From positions 22,825,223 through 22,889,222 of the forward strand of contig OU744446.1 of the NCBI GenBank assembly GCA_916610825.1: 64,000 nucleotides of DNA, written 5' to 3'. Source of the DNA: Haliclystus octoradiatus (taxonomy: Eukaryota > Cnidaria > Staurozoa > Stauromedusae > Haliclystidae). Positions 47,301-53,240 of this stretch are shown here, in pieces. Positions within the stretch are counted from its first letter, which is position 1. Every line of letters starts with the position of its first letter. Under the pieces are notes generated by a model. The model made no database searches, had not been told where the DNA came from, and saw only the letters and a program-made list of their open reading frames with translations. The translations under genes were made by a program, and so were the position numbers.

Positions 47301-47386
47301 CTCCAATAATGAATGGTGGAGCCATTTCAAGATCTTTACCAAAATTCTCAGAAGTCGATGAAATCTTTCCTAGAGCAGGCAAATAG
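23025..47386 (+). CDS. TNIP/ABIN-like ubiquitin-binding coiled-coil adaptor (7 exons)
   Basis: Seven exons join in phase: 23025-23357, 30357-30485, 31030-31244, 32180-32336, 32825-32950, 34036-34266 and 47264-47386. They give 437 residues plus TAG. Residues 1-154 are polar and low-complexity. Residues about 145-230 form a charged coiled coil. Residues 275-320 carry a UBAN-type block: Leu-Lys-Ala-Gln-Leu-Gln-Ile-Phe-Lys-Glu-Asp-Phe-Ser-Cys-Glu-Arg-Ser-Asp-x-Glu-Arg, which matches the ABIN1/TNIP1 signature Ile-Phe-x-Glu-Asp-Phe-x-x-Glu-Arg-Ser-Asp. UBAN proteins (ABINs, NEMO, optineurin) bind linear ubiquitin chains in the cytosol and tune NF-kB signalling; ABINs recruit A20. The C-terminal ~115 residues are Ser/Pro-rich. 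Extra small exons in the long introns cannot be excluded. Confidence 0.85.
23501..23883. repeat. 383-bp inverted-repeat element
   Basis: GGTCGTGGCTAGATCAGGGG with TAACTCAAGG at the left is mirrored by CCTTGAGTTA and CCCCTGATCTAGCCACGACC at the right. The inner sequence is also imperfectly palindromic (for example ACAAATCTG versus AGATTTGT), so the whole folds back. A MITE is likely. Confidence 0.75.
24740..24900 (+). pseudogene. LINE C-terminal relic
   Basis: The translation across frames reads like a LINE C-terminus: Trp-Asn-Leu-Ile-Pro-Glu-Asp-Tyr-His, then Asp-Phe-Lys-Asn-Lys-Leu-Leu. It is short and broken, without a defined end. Confidence 0.4.
25637..26576. repeat. 940-bp long palindrome (foldback element)
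   Basis: Two arms of about 430 bp run from TTTAAAGTGTATATCCCGGA at 25637 to its inverse ending at 26576. Identity is high along their length: TATTGGGAGATTGCTT, GAGTGAGACACAAAAT-like, ATTGATCAAATATAG and GCCTCTAAAGT blocks all pair. A loop of about 60 bp sits near 26090-26140. Short indels distinguish the arms. The ends carry TTTAAA, which contains a possible TTAA target. Confidence 0.9.
26780..27700 (-). pseudogene. Decayed LINE, RT fragments
   Basis: Minus-strand sense includes Thr-Leu-Gln-Asn-Leu-Pro-Ser-Lys...Ser-Pro-Asp-Gly near 27550 and Ile-Ala-Cys-Lys-Val-Met-Glu-Thr-Ile-Ile-Ser near 27330. At 26900-26935 it includes Pro-Gln-Gly-Ser-Val-Leu-Gly-Pro-Leu-Ser-Phe-Ile-Ile-Tyr. This is the order expected for the linker and RT domain. 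Stops and frameshifts are numerous and the ends are unclear. It differs from LINEs A, B and C. Confidence 0.65.
29429..29512. repeat. GC-rich patch with short self-complementary words
   Basis: An 84-bp island is far richer in G+C than its surroundings. It contains AGCCGAAGGCT, GCGAAGCG, GCCCCGGGCG and GCCGCAAGCCGAAGGCT. Such words fold into small hairpins. No ORF explains it. Confidence 0.5.
30357..30485 (+). CDS. TNIP-like exon 2 (residues 112-154)
   Basis: The acceptor is TCTCTTCAG and the donor GAG|GTACCA. It ends in the start of the coiled coil (Gln-Arg-Leu-Asn-Ala-Met-Glu-Ile-Gln-Leu-Val-Glu). Confidence 0.82.
31030..31244 (+). CDS. TNIP-like exon 3, main coiled coil
   Basis: The acceptor is GCTTTACAG and the donor AG|GTAGGA. 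It encodes a highly charged helix (Leu-His-Lys-Gln-Leu-Lys-Glu-Leu... to ...Ile-Leu-Ala-Arg-Glu-Arg) and leaves two bases of a codon completed by exon 4. Confidence 0.88.
32180..32336 (+). CDS. TNIP-like exon 4, linker into the UBAN block
   Basis: The acceptor is TTAATAG and the donor CAA|GTAAGT. It finishes the split Arg codon and encodes Leu-Gln-Ala-Glu-Leu-Arg-Arg-Leu, an acidic linker, and Ser-Ala-Leu-Lys-Ala-Gln. Confidence 0.88.
32825..32950 (+). CDS. TNIP-like exon 5: UBAN motif
   Basis: The acceptor is TTCTATAG and the donor CAG|GTATGT. It encodes residues 279-320 with Ile-Phe-Lys-Glu-Asp-Phe-x-x-Glu-Arg-Ser-Asp-x-Glu-Arg-Leu, the diagnostic ABIN/UBAN core, followed by more coiled coil. 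Confidence 0.95.
33150..33600 (-). mobile_element. Degenerate relic of LINE B in TNIP-like intron 5
   Basis: On the minus strand the words match the 3' third of LINE B (for example the segment for AGGCGATC...GATG, GACGGAAGATCGTTCCATTTACGAGCACCAGC and its flank), with an internal deletion and many substitutions. A worn (GAT)-like end lies near 33153. It is older than the two other copies. Confidence 0.75.
34036..34266 (+). CDS. TNIP-like exon 6, Ser-rich
   Basis: The acceptor is TTTCTTTAG and the donor TCG|GTAAGT. It encodes residues 321-397 with a Ser/Arg/Thr/Pro-rich stretch. If the donor is not used, the frame reads six more codons to a TAA at 34285-34287, giving a shorter C-terminus. Confidence 0.88.
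34850..35728 (-). other. Possible 3' untranslated region/LTR of the BEL/Pao element
   Basis: It follows the BEL pol stop codon (35729-35731) on the minus strand and is non-coding. A terminal repeat would be expected here, but the matching 5' copy is not in the window, so the LTR boundaries cannot be fixed. Confidence 0.35.
35729..36141 (-). pseudogene. BEL/Pao C-terminal DUF5641-like domain
   Basis: Encodes Arg-Arg-Ile-Glu-Leu-Phe-Trp-Gln-Gln-Trp, then Gly-Asp-Tyr-Val-Ile-Val, then in another frame after about 35900 Gly-Leu-Val-Arg-Lys-Val and Arg-Pro-Ile-His-Lys-Leu. This is the usual tail of BEL polyproteins. Confidence 0.8.
36151..36870 (-). pseudogene. BEL/Pao integrase
   Basis: Open frame of 239 codons. 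It starts near the zinc-binding Cys-Leu-Arg-Cys, then shows the catalytic triad context: Ala-Asp-Cys-Phe-Gly, Thr-Asp-Gly-Gly-Ser-Asn-Phe and Gly-Ala-Ile-Glu-Ser-Leu-Ile-Arg. The frame is intact over the core, but the flanking domains are shifted. Confidence 0.88.
36992..37870 (-). pseudogene. BEL/Pao RNase H-like and linker region
   Basis: The sense starts at the LINE C border (Arg-Cys-Ser-Arg-Pro-Lys) and gives Leu-His-Ala-Phe-Phe-Asp-Gly-Ser and Val-Pro-Arg-Ile-Glu-Leu. It continues to Cys-Trp-Thr-Asp-Ser and Arg-Tyr-Val-Pro-Gly-Val-Leu-Asn-Pro-Ala-Asp. A second frame (37423-36992) carries the linker toward the integrase. Confidence 0.82.
38353..38826 (-). pseudogene. LINE C C-terminal RT region
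   Basis: Shows Tyr-Ser-Ala-Thr-Leu-Lys-Pro-His-Phe-Glu-Tyr and a C-terminal His-Lys-Ile-Asn-Ile-Leu-Ser-Phe-like stretch, the post-palm region of Jockey-type LINEs. The Phe-Ala-Asp-Asp motif lies upstream near 39115 in another frame. Confidence 0.8.
39011..40558 (-). pseudogene. LINE C endonuclease-RT ORF with internal deletion
   Basis: ATG at 40558 after an ORF1-ORF2 spacer. AP-endonuclease motifs in order: Ser-Gln-Asn-Val-Arg-Ser, Leu-Gln-Glu-Ile-Trp, Val-Tyr-Ile-Pro-Pro, Ala-Gly-Asp-Phe-Asn-Val-Asn, Asp-Asn-Ile-Phe and Ser-Asp-His-Leu-Ala-Pro. The linker ends Ile-Asn-Asn-Leu-Lys-Pro, after which the RT fingers and palm are missing and the frame drifts into the tail of the domain. The endonuclease itself has no stop. 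Confidence 0.88.
41030..41654 (-). pseudogene. LINE C ORF1 (frameshifted)
   Basis: Two pieces: 41654-41403 with a Ser/Thr-rich start and Leu-Thr-Lys-Lys-Asp-Leu helix, and 41335-41030 with Lys-Leu-Thr-Asn-Leu-Arg-Leu-Asp-Gly-Leu-Glu-Glu-Asp, reminiscent of LINE ORF1 RNA-binding proteins. A break lies between 41335 and 41403. Confidence 0.65.
41725..42290 (-). pseudogene. BEL/Pao RT end and connection domain
   Basis: Shows Tyr-Val-Asp-Asp-Ile-Ala-Ser-Ser (catalytic Asp pair), Leu-Gly-His-Glu-Trp-Asp and Asp-Pro-Thr-Gly-Leu-Val-Ser-Pro-Leu-Thr, hallmarks of BEL pol. Two frames. The last ~20 codons before 41770 are the true BEL end, and bases 41725-41769 are LINE C. Confidence 0.85.
42290..43873 (-). 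pseudogene. DDE-type transposase relic of unassigned family
   Basis: The ATG at 43873 opens a charged helical N-terminus (43873-43511) ending Glu-Leu-Gly-Lys-Asn-Met. A probable intron follows (GTAAGTATC near 43339). Downstream frames give Leu-Pro-x-Arg-Gly-Asn-Thr-Ile-Glu-Gly-Lys-Arg-His and Ser-Asn-Asp-Asp-Lys-Ala-Arg-Ile-Pro-Leu-Gly. These are followed by Glu-Thr-Asp-Gly-Ala-Gln-Asp-Glu and Phe-Asn-Pro-Ile-Glu-Arg-Arg-Met-Ala. That is a plausible D-D-E set. I recall similar proteins as repeated hypothetical genes in invertebrates but cannot name the superfamily. There are at least four frames, and the block after Ile-Cys-Glu-Ile looks internally deleted. Confidence 0.65.
44290..44345. repeat. 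C-rich tract pair, possible transposon terminus
   Basis: GACACCCCCCTTCCCCCT and GTGACCCCCCTCCCCCTACT occur 25-30 bases apart as direct, C-rich words. They resemble the ends of DNA elements, but no partner was found. Confidence 0.3.
44487..45180 (-). pseudogene. LINE D endonuclease part
   Basis: Contains Thr-Phe-Gly-Asp-Phe-Asn-Cys-Arg-Ile-Asp, Ser-Asp-Tyr-Thr-Tyr-Ile-Gly and Ser-Arg-Thr-Ile-Asp-Leu-Val-Phe-Ser, an AP-endonuclease core. Then a second frame (44687-44487) continues with Pro-Val-Thr-Thr-Thr-Trp. Its style differs from LINEs A-C. Confidence 0.72.
45420..45590 (-). pseudogene. LINE C-terminal fragment inside LINE D
   Basis: The translation gives Arg-Ser-Val-Arg-Ser-Ile-Gly-Ala-Arg-Met-Trp-Ser-Phe-Ile-Pro and ends Asp-Lys-Ile-Ser-Ile-stop, a LINE C-terminus. 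It lies between the N-terminal endonuclease remnant (45.60-45.73 kb) and the rest of that domain (45.18 kb and below), so it is a second, inserted element. Confidence 0.6.
45590..45735 (-). pseudogene. N-terminal endonuclease remnant of LINE D
   Basis: Encodes Ile-Asn-Asp-Thr-Asp-Val-Val-Leu-Leu-Thr-Glu-Thr-Tyr-Leu, the Leu-Thr-Glu-Thr motif (catalytic Glu) of LINE endonucleases, on the same strand as the downstream part. Confidence 0.6.
45840..46810. mobile_element. Non-autonomous element with repeated subterminal TTAAGTGCG words
   Basis: The left part has at least five copies of CGCACTTAA or one-base variants (about 45871, 45912, 45990, 46027, 46048). The right part has TTAAGTGCG in the opposite orientation (about 46684, 46742, 46769, with variants near 46631 and 46709). 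Symmetrical clusters of short inverted words at both ends are typical of transposase-binding subterminal repeats. The terminal repeats are weak and no ORF is present. Confidence 0.6.
47264..47386 (+). CDS. TNIP-like terminal exon 7
   Basis: The acceptor is TTTTTTATTACAG in phase 0. It encodes 40 residues (Asp-Val-Val-Pro-Arg-Gly-Ser-His-Arg...Glu-Ile-Phe-Pro-Arg-Ala-Gly-Lys) and TAG. Its Ser/Pro/Arg composition continues that of exon 6. It is separated from exon 6 by a 13-kb transposon-filled intron, so the link rests on phase, strand and style. Confidence 0.7.
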   Translation, partial: DVVPRGSHRESSSPIMNGGAISRSLPKFSEVDEIFPRAGK

Positions 47387-47776
47387 CGGAATATTGCTAA
47401 AAAGATTACAAAATTACACTTCGCATGCAAAGCTTTCTAATCTACTACTATCTACTACTACAAGTTTATAATGCACAATTCATTCGAATGTACAGGCGTC
47501 TTAAAATACTACAATGTATTATTATATATAAATAATTATGTACCATTAATTAGGAAAAATAATATAATAATATATATTGTATTATAATAATTTATATAGC
47601 TGAAAATAATTATTTTTAGCGCTGTAAATCATCCATTAGTTTATGGAAAGTTTACTTGAAATAAGATGGTGATGAAGATTTTCCATTCTATGCGAAATAC
47701 ATGGATTATCTGCTCGAATCTAGAAGGTCTTAAATCCTGCTTTGAAATACTTCCCTAGCCTTCTGCTTGGCGTTCC

Positions 47777-47782
47777 AATAAA
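47777..47782 (+). terminator. Candidate poly(A) signal of the TNIP-like gene
   Basis: AATAAA lies 391 bases after the TNIP-like TAG. It is close to the left side of the Harbinger relic, so it may belong to that element instead. Confidence 0.35.
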
Positions 47783-47849
47783 GGCCTATAATAAAACTGA
47801 AGGTTAAAAACTGTGCCATAAACCCCGCCGTAAACCAAATATATATGGT

Positions 47850-48930
47850 TTGCCCAATCACAGGTAACTAAGAAGCAATTTGACGTTAGAAGAAATTGGT
47901 TACAGATTTGGCATAAGTACCAGCACAGTTTCTAGATGCTTCAGAAACTGGTTAGATCTACTTTATATCCGGTTAAAGAGTTTCGAATGACCAGCAGCCT
48001 TTGCTTTGTTTGTTGTTTTGATTACAAGAAACAAGGCTACTCCTCTGGAAAATGACTTTTCGTGGTACACATTTCTTTAAGCGTCGAAAGCCCTTTGACG
48101 TCCACCTCTATTGCCCTTGTAACTTTCCAAACCAGTTCGTTGATAAATAACTTGGCAGAGATGCTTCCATGTTCGTTTTACGAAATGTTTTGCAACATCG
48201 CGTGTGTGTGCAAAGGAGACACAAAGGCGGGCCGTGTATCATGAAAACGAGTGATTGAAATCTGGGTCCAGATTTCAAAGACAACAATATGCAAAGGCTG
48301 CTGGTCATTTTATTGTCTTTAAAGAAGATTACCATTTGGGCTTCCAAAGCTGTCATTGATAAATATAGACCTGCTTGCTTCAATCAAAGGTACCCAAATG
48401 TAAGGGTCATCATCGACTGCACAGAGATTTTTATAGAAATCCCCTTTCATCTTGGAGTGCAATCCAAGACATATTCTACTTACAAAGTCACAGTACTGGC
48501 AAAGGTCTAGTTGGCATTGCCCATAATAGATTTTTGACATTTGTTTCCAATCTGTATGTTGGATGCATTTCTGACAAGGCAATCACTATGGACTGCAAGA
48601 TTCTGGAACTGCTCGAAGAAGGAGATGATGTCATGGCAGAAAAAGGTTTTGACATTGAGAGCTTGCTTGCTGCCCAAAGAAAACAGCTTAAGCTTACCAT
48701 ACCACCTTTTGCCAAAACCAACAAACAGATGACTTCAAAGGAAGTGACAGACACCATTGATATTGCTAATTGTAGAAAATATGGTTGAAAATGCCATCGG
48801 GAGAATAAAAAATTATAAGATTTTACATAGTGTATTTCCAAATACCATGGCAACTGATCTGAATAAGATATGGGTGGTATGCTATTATCTTACTAATTTG
48901 TGTTTAAAATCAATCTTACCTACGTGAATG
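47850..48930 (+). pseudogene. PIF/Harbinger transposase relic
   Basis: Sense passes through several frames. It starts with Ile-Gly-Tyr-Arg-Phe-Gly-Ile-Ser-Thr-Ser-Thr-Val-Ser-Arg (helix-turn-helix, about 47900). Next come Val-Ile-Ile-Asp-Cys-Thr-Glu (first Asp, about 48400) and Thr-Tyr-Ser-Thr-Tyr-Lys. Val-Gly-Ile and Cys-Ile-Ser-Asp-Lys-Ala-Ile follow, then Val-Met-Ala-Glu-Lys-Gly-Phe-Asp, Ile-Pro-Pro-Phe and the region of the last Glu (about 48790). The second catalytic position, normally Ala-Asp-Lys-Gly-Phe, reads Glu. Stops and shifts show it is dead. Terminal repeats were not found. Confidence 0.82.
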
Positions 48931-50495
48931 ATAACCCAGCGTGTATACTGTCTGACTGTCTTATAGACAGGCTTTTTCAAAGCCATACACTTTTAGTTAT
49001 ATGTAACATATTACTTTAGCAGAATATTCTCATTGTCTGTTTATTTGTGTGTATGTCCTGTCGATTCTATAAATACCTCAATAATAAAAGAGGCTGAATA
49101 TCTTTACTAGCGGGGTCCAGGTGCATATCCCCCGGGAACAACACTTTGAATTTATCGACATTATATTTTCAAATTTAACAAGAAAACATTAAGATCATCA
49201 ATAAATTACTGAAAATTTAGTTATCAATGATATTATATATATACACATTACTTCATAAAGACCAATGCAGATATGGTACCAAACATGCATGACAAGAGTC
49301 ACTAAAAATTATTGTGTAATCTGATTTTTATTAAATTCTTCAAATACTAGTAGTAACATATACTAATTGGTAGACATTTTTCTTTGTATTAACTGCGGTA
49401 GTGCGTTATCGTAAGGAAAGCAAGTAGCTTTTTCTAAAATTGTTAAATAGATTTCTTCTTCAAACCAAATATCCTCCTTAAACATCTCTTGTCGATCATA
49501 CCCACATAAATATACAACAAAGTGGCACCACTCTCTGCCAATAATTCCCGTATTAGATTGGATTTCATAATAATAACTGTGATATTTGTTTATTCTACAA
49601 TGCTTCCATTTGAAGACCGAACCAAGTAAAATGACGTTTTATTTTTGTCGACTAGGTCGTCTATTATTTTAATACTAATCTGGAATAGGGTTTTGACAGG
49701 GGCGCGTCCTTTTCAGAGGGGAAATGAAGAATTCATAGATTTAGATGCTCGTAGTGCCTGTAAAATAGAATCCCAAAAATATTCTTGTTGCTCTAAAACA
49801 TGTTGAGCATCTTAGAACATGCCTCAACTTATAGGTGCTGCAATATATAGTTTTTAAGTAAATAGAATGCATGATAGGATGATGAATGTTTTTAAACGAC
49901 CAAATGTATGATGTCGTCTAAATATTTTTTTTCCAAGAGTTTGGAACAGTATGACAGTATACACCATTTAAAAAAATTTATTAACGCTGTCAGCAGGATA
50001 TTTTGCAAGATATCGCGAAGGAAATATGTATCTAGCAGCGTAAAAGGGGTACAAGCTCTTCGGTGCCTTCTCCAATTAAAGTTTTAAAAGCAAATACTAA
50101 AGCAAAAGTACTCAAATGAATATCACAAGGAATTGCCCAGTGCATGCTACTCCACAAAGTACATAATATATGGTATCATCAAAATATAGCTTAGATAGTG
50201 TAGGGGCTCCGAGGGGTATAACTCCCGATTCCCGTGTGAAAATTTCATGAATTCTCGTTTCACGCCCATTGAAACACGTGGATTCGTGAGTTCCATTAAG
50301 TTTAATTTCAAAACTTTCAAAGTAAGACTGTGTAATGTGTAGGTCTATAATACACATCATTAAAACCATTCAATCATTAAAATATCTTTGTACTCTTTGA
50401 TTTCTTCGTACCCTTGCAAACTCCGTTGACTTATCAACTGTTAGCCGTTGTGCTAGCTCAGCTACAGGCTTTCAACTAATAATTTTATATGTCAT
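48931..50495. other. Intergenic stretch without supported gene
   Basis: AT-rich. A minus-strand ORF at 50112-50369 (85 codons) has ordinary composition but no recognised motif or splice context. Confidence 0.45.
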
Positions 50496-50496
50496 A

Positions 50497-50545
50497 ACAT
50501 AGTTTATATAGTTTATATTATTATATATAACTATATAAACTATGG
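50497..50545. repeat. Short AT palindrome
   Basis: CATAGTTTATATAGTT at the left is mirrored by AACTATATAAACTATG around a TATATTATTATATAT centre. The same TAGTTTATATAGT word recurs at 50789, just before the first minisatellite. Confidence 0.6.
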
Positions 50546-50815
50546 TCACAAGGAACTAATAACAAAAATAATACATTTTATTTTACTTGTAGTCTGTTGC
50601 GACTAAGCTATCATCAAACCATTAAACTATTAAATCTATTAGGCAATCGCCGTCGAGTTTAGCAAAATTAATCCAAAAGTATAGTACAATTATCTACTGA
50701 GGTCAAACATATATTTCTAATTGAGAAGTCTCCTATCATTTTGAACAGCCCATAGATTTTAGAATACATAAACAATCTATCTATAATCATAGTTTATATA
50801 GTGGGATATAATAAC

Positions 50816-50980
50816 GTTTTCGGCGCGACGGACTTTCGGCTCAACGAGATTTCGGTGCAACGGACTTTCGGCGCAACGATCAGTCGGCGTAGCACTTTTC
50901 GGTGCAACGATCTTTCGGTGTATCGGCCTTTCGGCGCAACAACCTTTCGGTGCAACAACCTTTCGGCGCAACGACCATCA
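50816..50980 (+). repeat. 16-bp minisatellite, array 1 (about 10 units)
   Basis: The consensus unit is CTTTCGGCGCAACGAC, with single-base variants (C/T at position 8, GAT/AAC endings). Units are head to tail and G+C-rich against an AT-rich background. There are no spacers, so it is not a CRISPR. Confidence 0.92.
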
Positions 50981-51601
50981 AAGAAAGCTGACATTCAACA
51001 TCTTCTACAAGGTGAGACGTGATTTAATCACGCTTCAGTAATGAGATTTAATTATGTAATTTTATCACGTTTCGGTACAGTGAGCTATCATTCATACATT
51101 CGTCATCTTTCATCCATTCGTCATCTTTATTTAAGGTTGGTGAGCTGGTATTAAGCCAGTTGTAAGAATGTAATGAAGTTCCAAATCATATTTTATTAAT
51201 GTTCTGCCGGACTTCATTACTGTTTTTGAAATTACTAAAAAGCTATTCCAGAAAACTACTGCGTGAGCATAAATTTGACCACTGAGCAATAATTGGAACA
51301 AATTGTTAGCTAAATTTTGATACCAAAAATACAAACTTTCGAGTGTGGGGGAGCTTGACATATTTGCATATTTTCCGGTCCCCTAGCTGTTATGTTCGTA
51401 GGAAAGACAGATAATTGCAATAGAACATCTACTCTAGACGAGTATAAACGTGAAAATCCCGTTAGTAACAATCGCTAACACCCTTCACATTTTAACACTT
51501 TTAATCAAACTAATAAACTTTATAAAGTTGATAAACGTAAGAAACTTTATAAAGTTTCAACAAATAAACTCCTTAGTTTATAATTTTAACAAAGAAATAT
51601 A

Positions 51602-51996
51602 GATTACAAAAGAAAACATTGAGATCTAGACTGAAAACGTTACTTTCCTTGTATTTTTCCTCTAGAACGCTGTAGTCTGCATCCAGTCTATCTAGCTTCC
51701 AAATATTTCTGCATAAAGATCATTTCTCCTTATCGATTCTTTCTATAGATCCGTGATAATCTCCGTGACGAACGGACTCTCGATGCAGTGTTATTCGGCG
51801 CATCGACCATTCGGCGCAACGGCCTTTCGGTGCATCGCTTATCGGCGCAACGATTTTCGGCGCAATTGACTTTCGGCGCAACGATTTTCGGCGTATCGTA
51901 CCTTTCATCGCAACGACCTGCACTCTAAACTTTCTTAAGGGAAAATGTAAAGAAAGTAACATTTTCAGTCTAGATCCAAATGTTTTCCTTTGTTAC
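51602..51996. mobile_element. Inverted-repeat element carrying minisatellite array 2
   Basis: The sequence around AGATCTAGACTGAAAACGTT (51620-51645) pairs with AATGTTACTTT-type inverse sequence at 51932-51996 (shared TCTAGACTGAAAA and GTTACTTTC words on the opposite strand). The arms are about 55-60 bp and enclose the minisatellite at 51765-51917. This looks like a small non-autonomous DNA transposon with an internal tandem repeat. Confidence 0.65.
51765..51917 (+). repeat. 16-bp minisatellite, array 2 (about 9 units)
   Basis: Same unit family as array 1 (TTTCGGCGCAACGA core) and in the same orientation, but more degenerate. It is 0.8 kb from array 1. Confidence 0.88.
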
Positions 51997-52089
51997 ATAT
52001 ATTTGTTATAAATTTGTTATAGATGTAAAGTTGTCCACACTTGTGTAGGTATATACGAGAAATCGTGGAAGATGTTCAAAGAATAATTT

Positions 52090-53240
52090 GATATGCATAA
52101 ATATTCATACAAAATTGGAAAAGCACTTGATGAAGCACAAAATATTATAGGTCAAGAGTCCCTGCCACAGGCTTTAAAAGGGCTACAAATCTTGACGACC
52201 TATCGAGCCTACCTAATCCACCCGTTTTTACTATTAATGGTATTGCAATTAAAAACACAACTTATAAATATCTTGGATTTGTTTTCCATGAATCCTGTAA
52301 AAATGACTATGGAGTTGCTGAGTTGTGCAAGAAGGCTGAGAAGGTGTGGTACTCGAGTAACCACTTGTTACTCACGTCAAAACTGCGGCCTGTGGATGTG
52401 TGCAGTGCATTATTTAAAACCCTTGTCAAGCCCGTGCTGTTATATGGAAGTGAGATATGGGGTGATTCCATCCGCAGCAGCCTAAATAGTTGTATAGAAA
52501 AAGCGCAACTAATATGTTTTAAAAACATCTTACATGTACATAAAAAATCAAATAATATTGCTGTTCGATATGAATTGGGGATGTTTCCAATTGATATTGA
52601 CATAAAGGTCAACATGATCAAGTTTTGGATGAAAGTCGTAAATGCTCCTAAAGATAGTATTATATATGCAGCATACAGTGATTTGAAAATTTTATCGCAT
52701 CTCGGTAAAAAAACGTGGCTCGATAAAATTGAAAATATTATAACGGACACAAGTATTAGCAACAGTAACATTACAATAGATCAATTGTGTGACTCGAAAA
52801 TTAGAAATAAATTCATTAAAACAATAAAAACAAACCTTGAAGAAAAGTATATAGTCCATGTTCGACAAACACGTACTAGACACTTCTACTGCATCTACAG
52901 GACAGCTTTCATTCTACAAGGAAACAGTGACTGATAACTATACGTGTAAACCATACTTGCTTCTTAAAAATAGCAAAGCTCGTAAAACATTACCCAACTC
53001 AAAATCAGCTCACATAAACTAGATATTCAAGTGGGGAGTTCATTTCAAGCTAAAAAGAAAGATTATAAATGTGCAAACTTAATGTGCAAATTGACTCTGT
53101 GAAGTCCAGGTTATTCTCATAATGTATTTCCGTAATCCAGTTGTCATTGTTCGTCTTTATGTCTTTGTATAGAATTTCATTGTTTTTGTAATACAATACA
53201 TTCTGTAAATTAGATTTATTTTAGACTATGTAGCTCATAT
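52090..53240 (+). mobile_element. LINE E: 3' part of a non-LTR retrotransposon
   Basis: The element begins within the C-terminal half of RT. The sense, over two frames, includes Tyr-Lys-Tyr-Leu-Gly-Phe, His-Glu-Ser-Cys-Lys-Asn-Asp and Lys-Thr-Leu-Val-Lys-Pro-Val-Leu-Leu-Tyr-Gly-Ser-Glu-Ile-Trp-Gly. A non-coding 3' region follows to about 53240. 5'-truncated. No target duplication seen. Confidence 0.75.
52323..52934 (+). pseudogene. LINE E C-terminal ORF
   Basis: A 203-codon frame with Ala-Glu-Lys-Val-Trp, Tyr-Gly-Ser-Glu-Ile-Trp-Gly, Arg-Tyr-Glu-Leu-Gly-Met-Phe-Pro-Ile and Lys-Phe-Trp, typical of the region after the RT palm. It ends in a natural stop at 52932-52934. The catalytic motifs are absent. 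Confidence 0.78.

Noticed and set aside
48488..48853. Minus-strand ORF of 121 codons
   Set aside because: It is the antisense shadow of the Harbinger transposase relic on the plus strand.
50816..50980. Regular direct repeats that could suggest a CRISPR array
   Set aside because: Units are directly adjacent without spacers, and the context is eukaryotic. It is a minisatellite.
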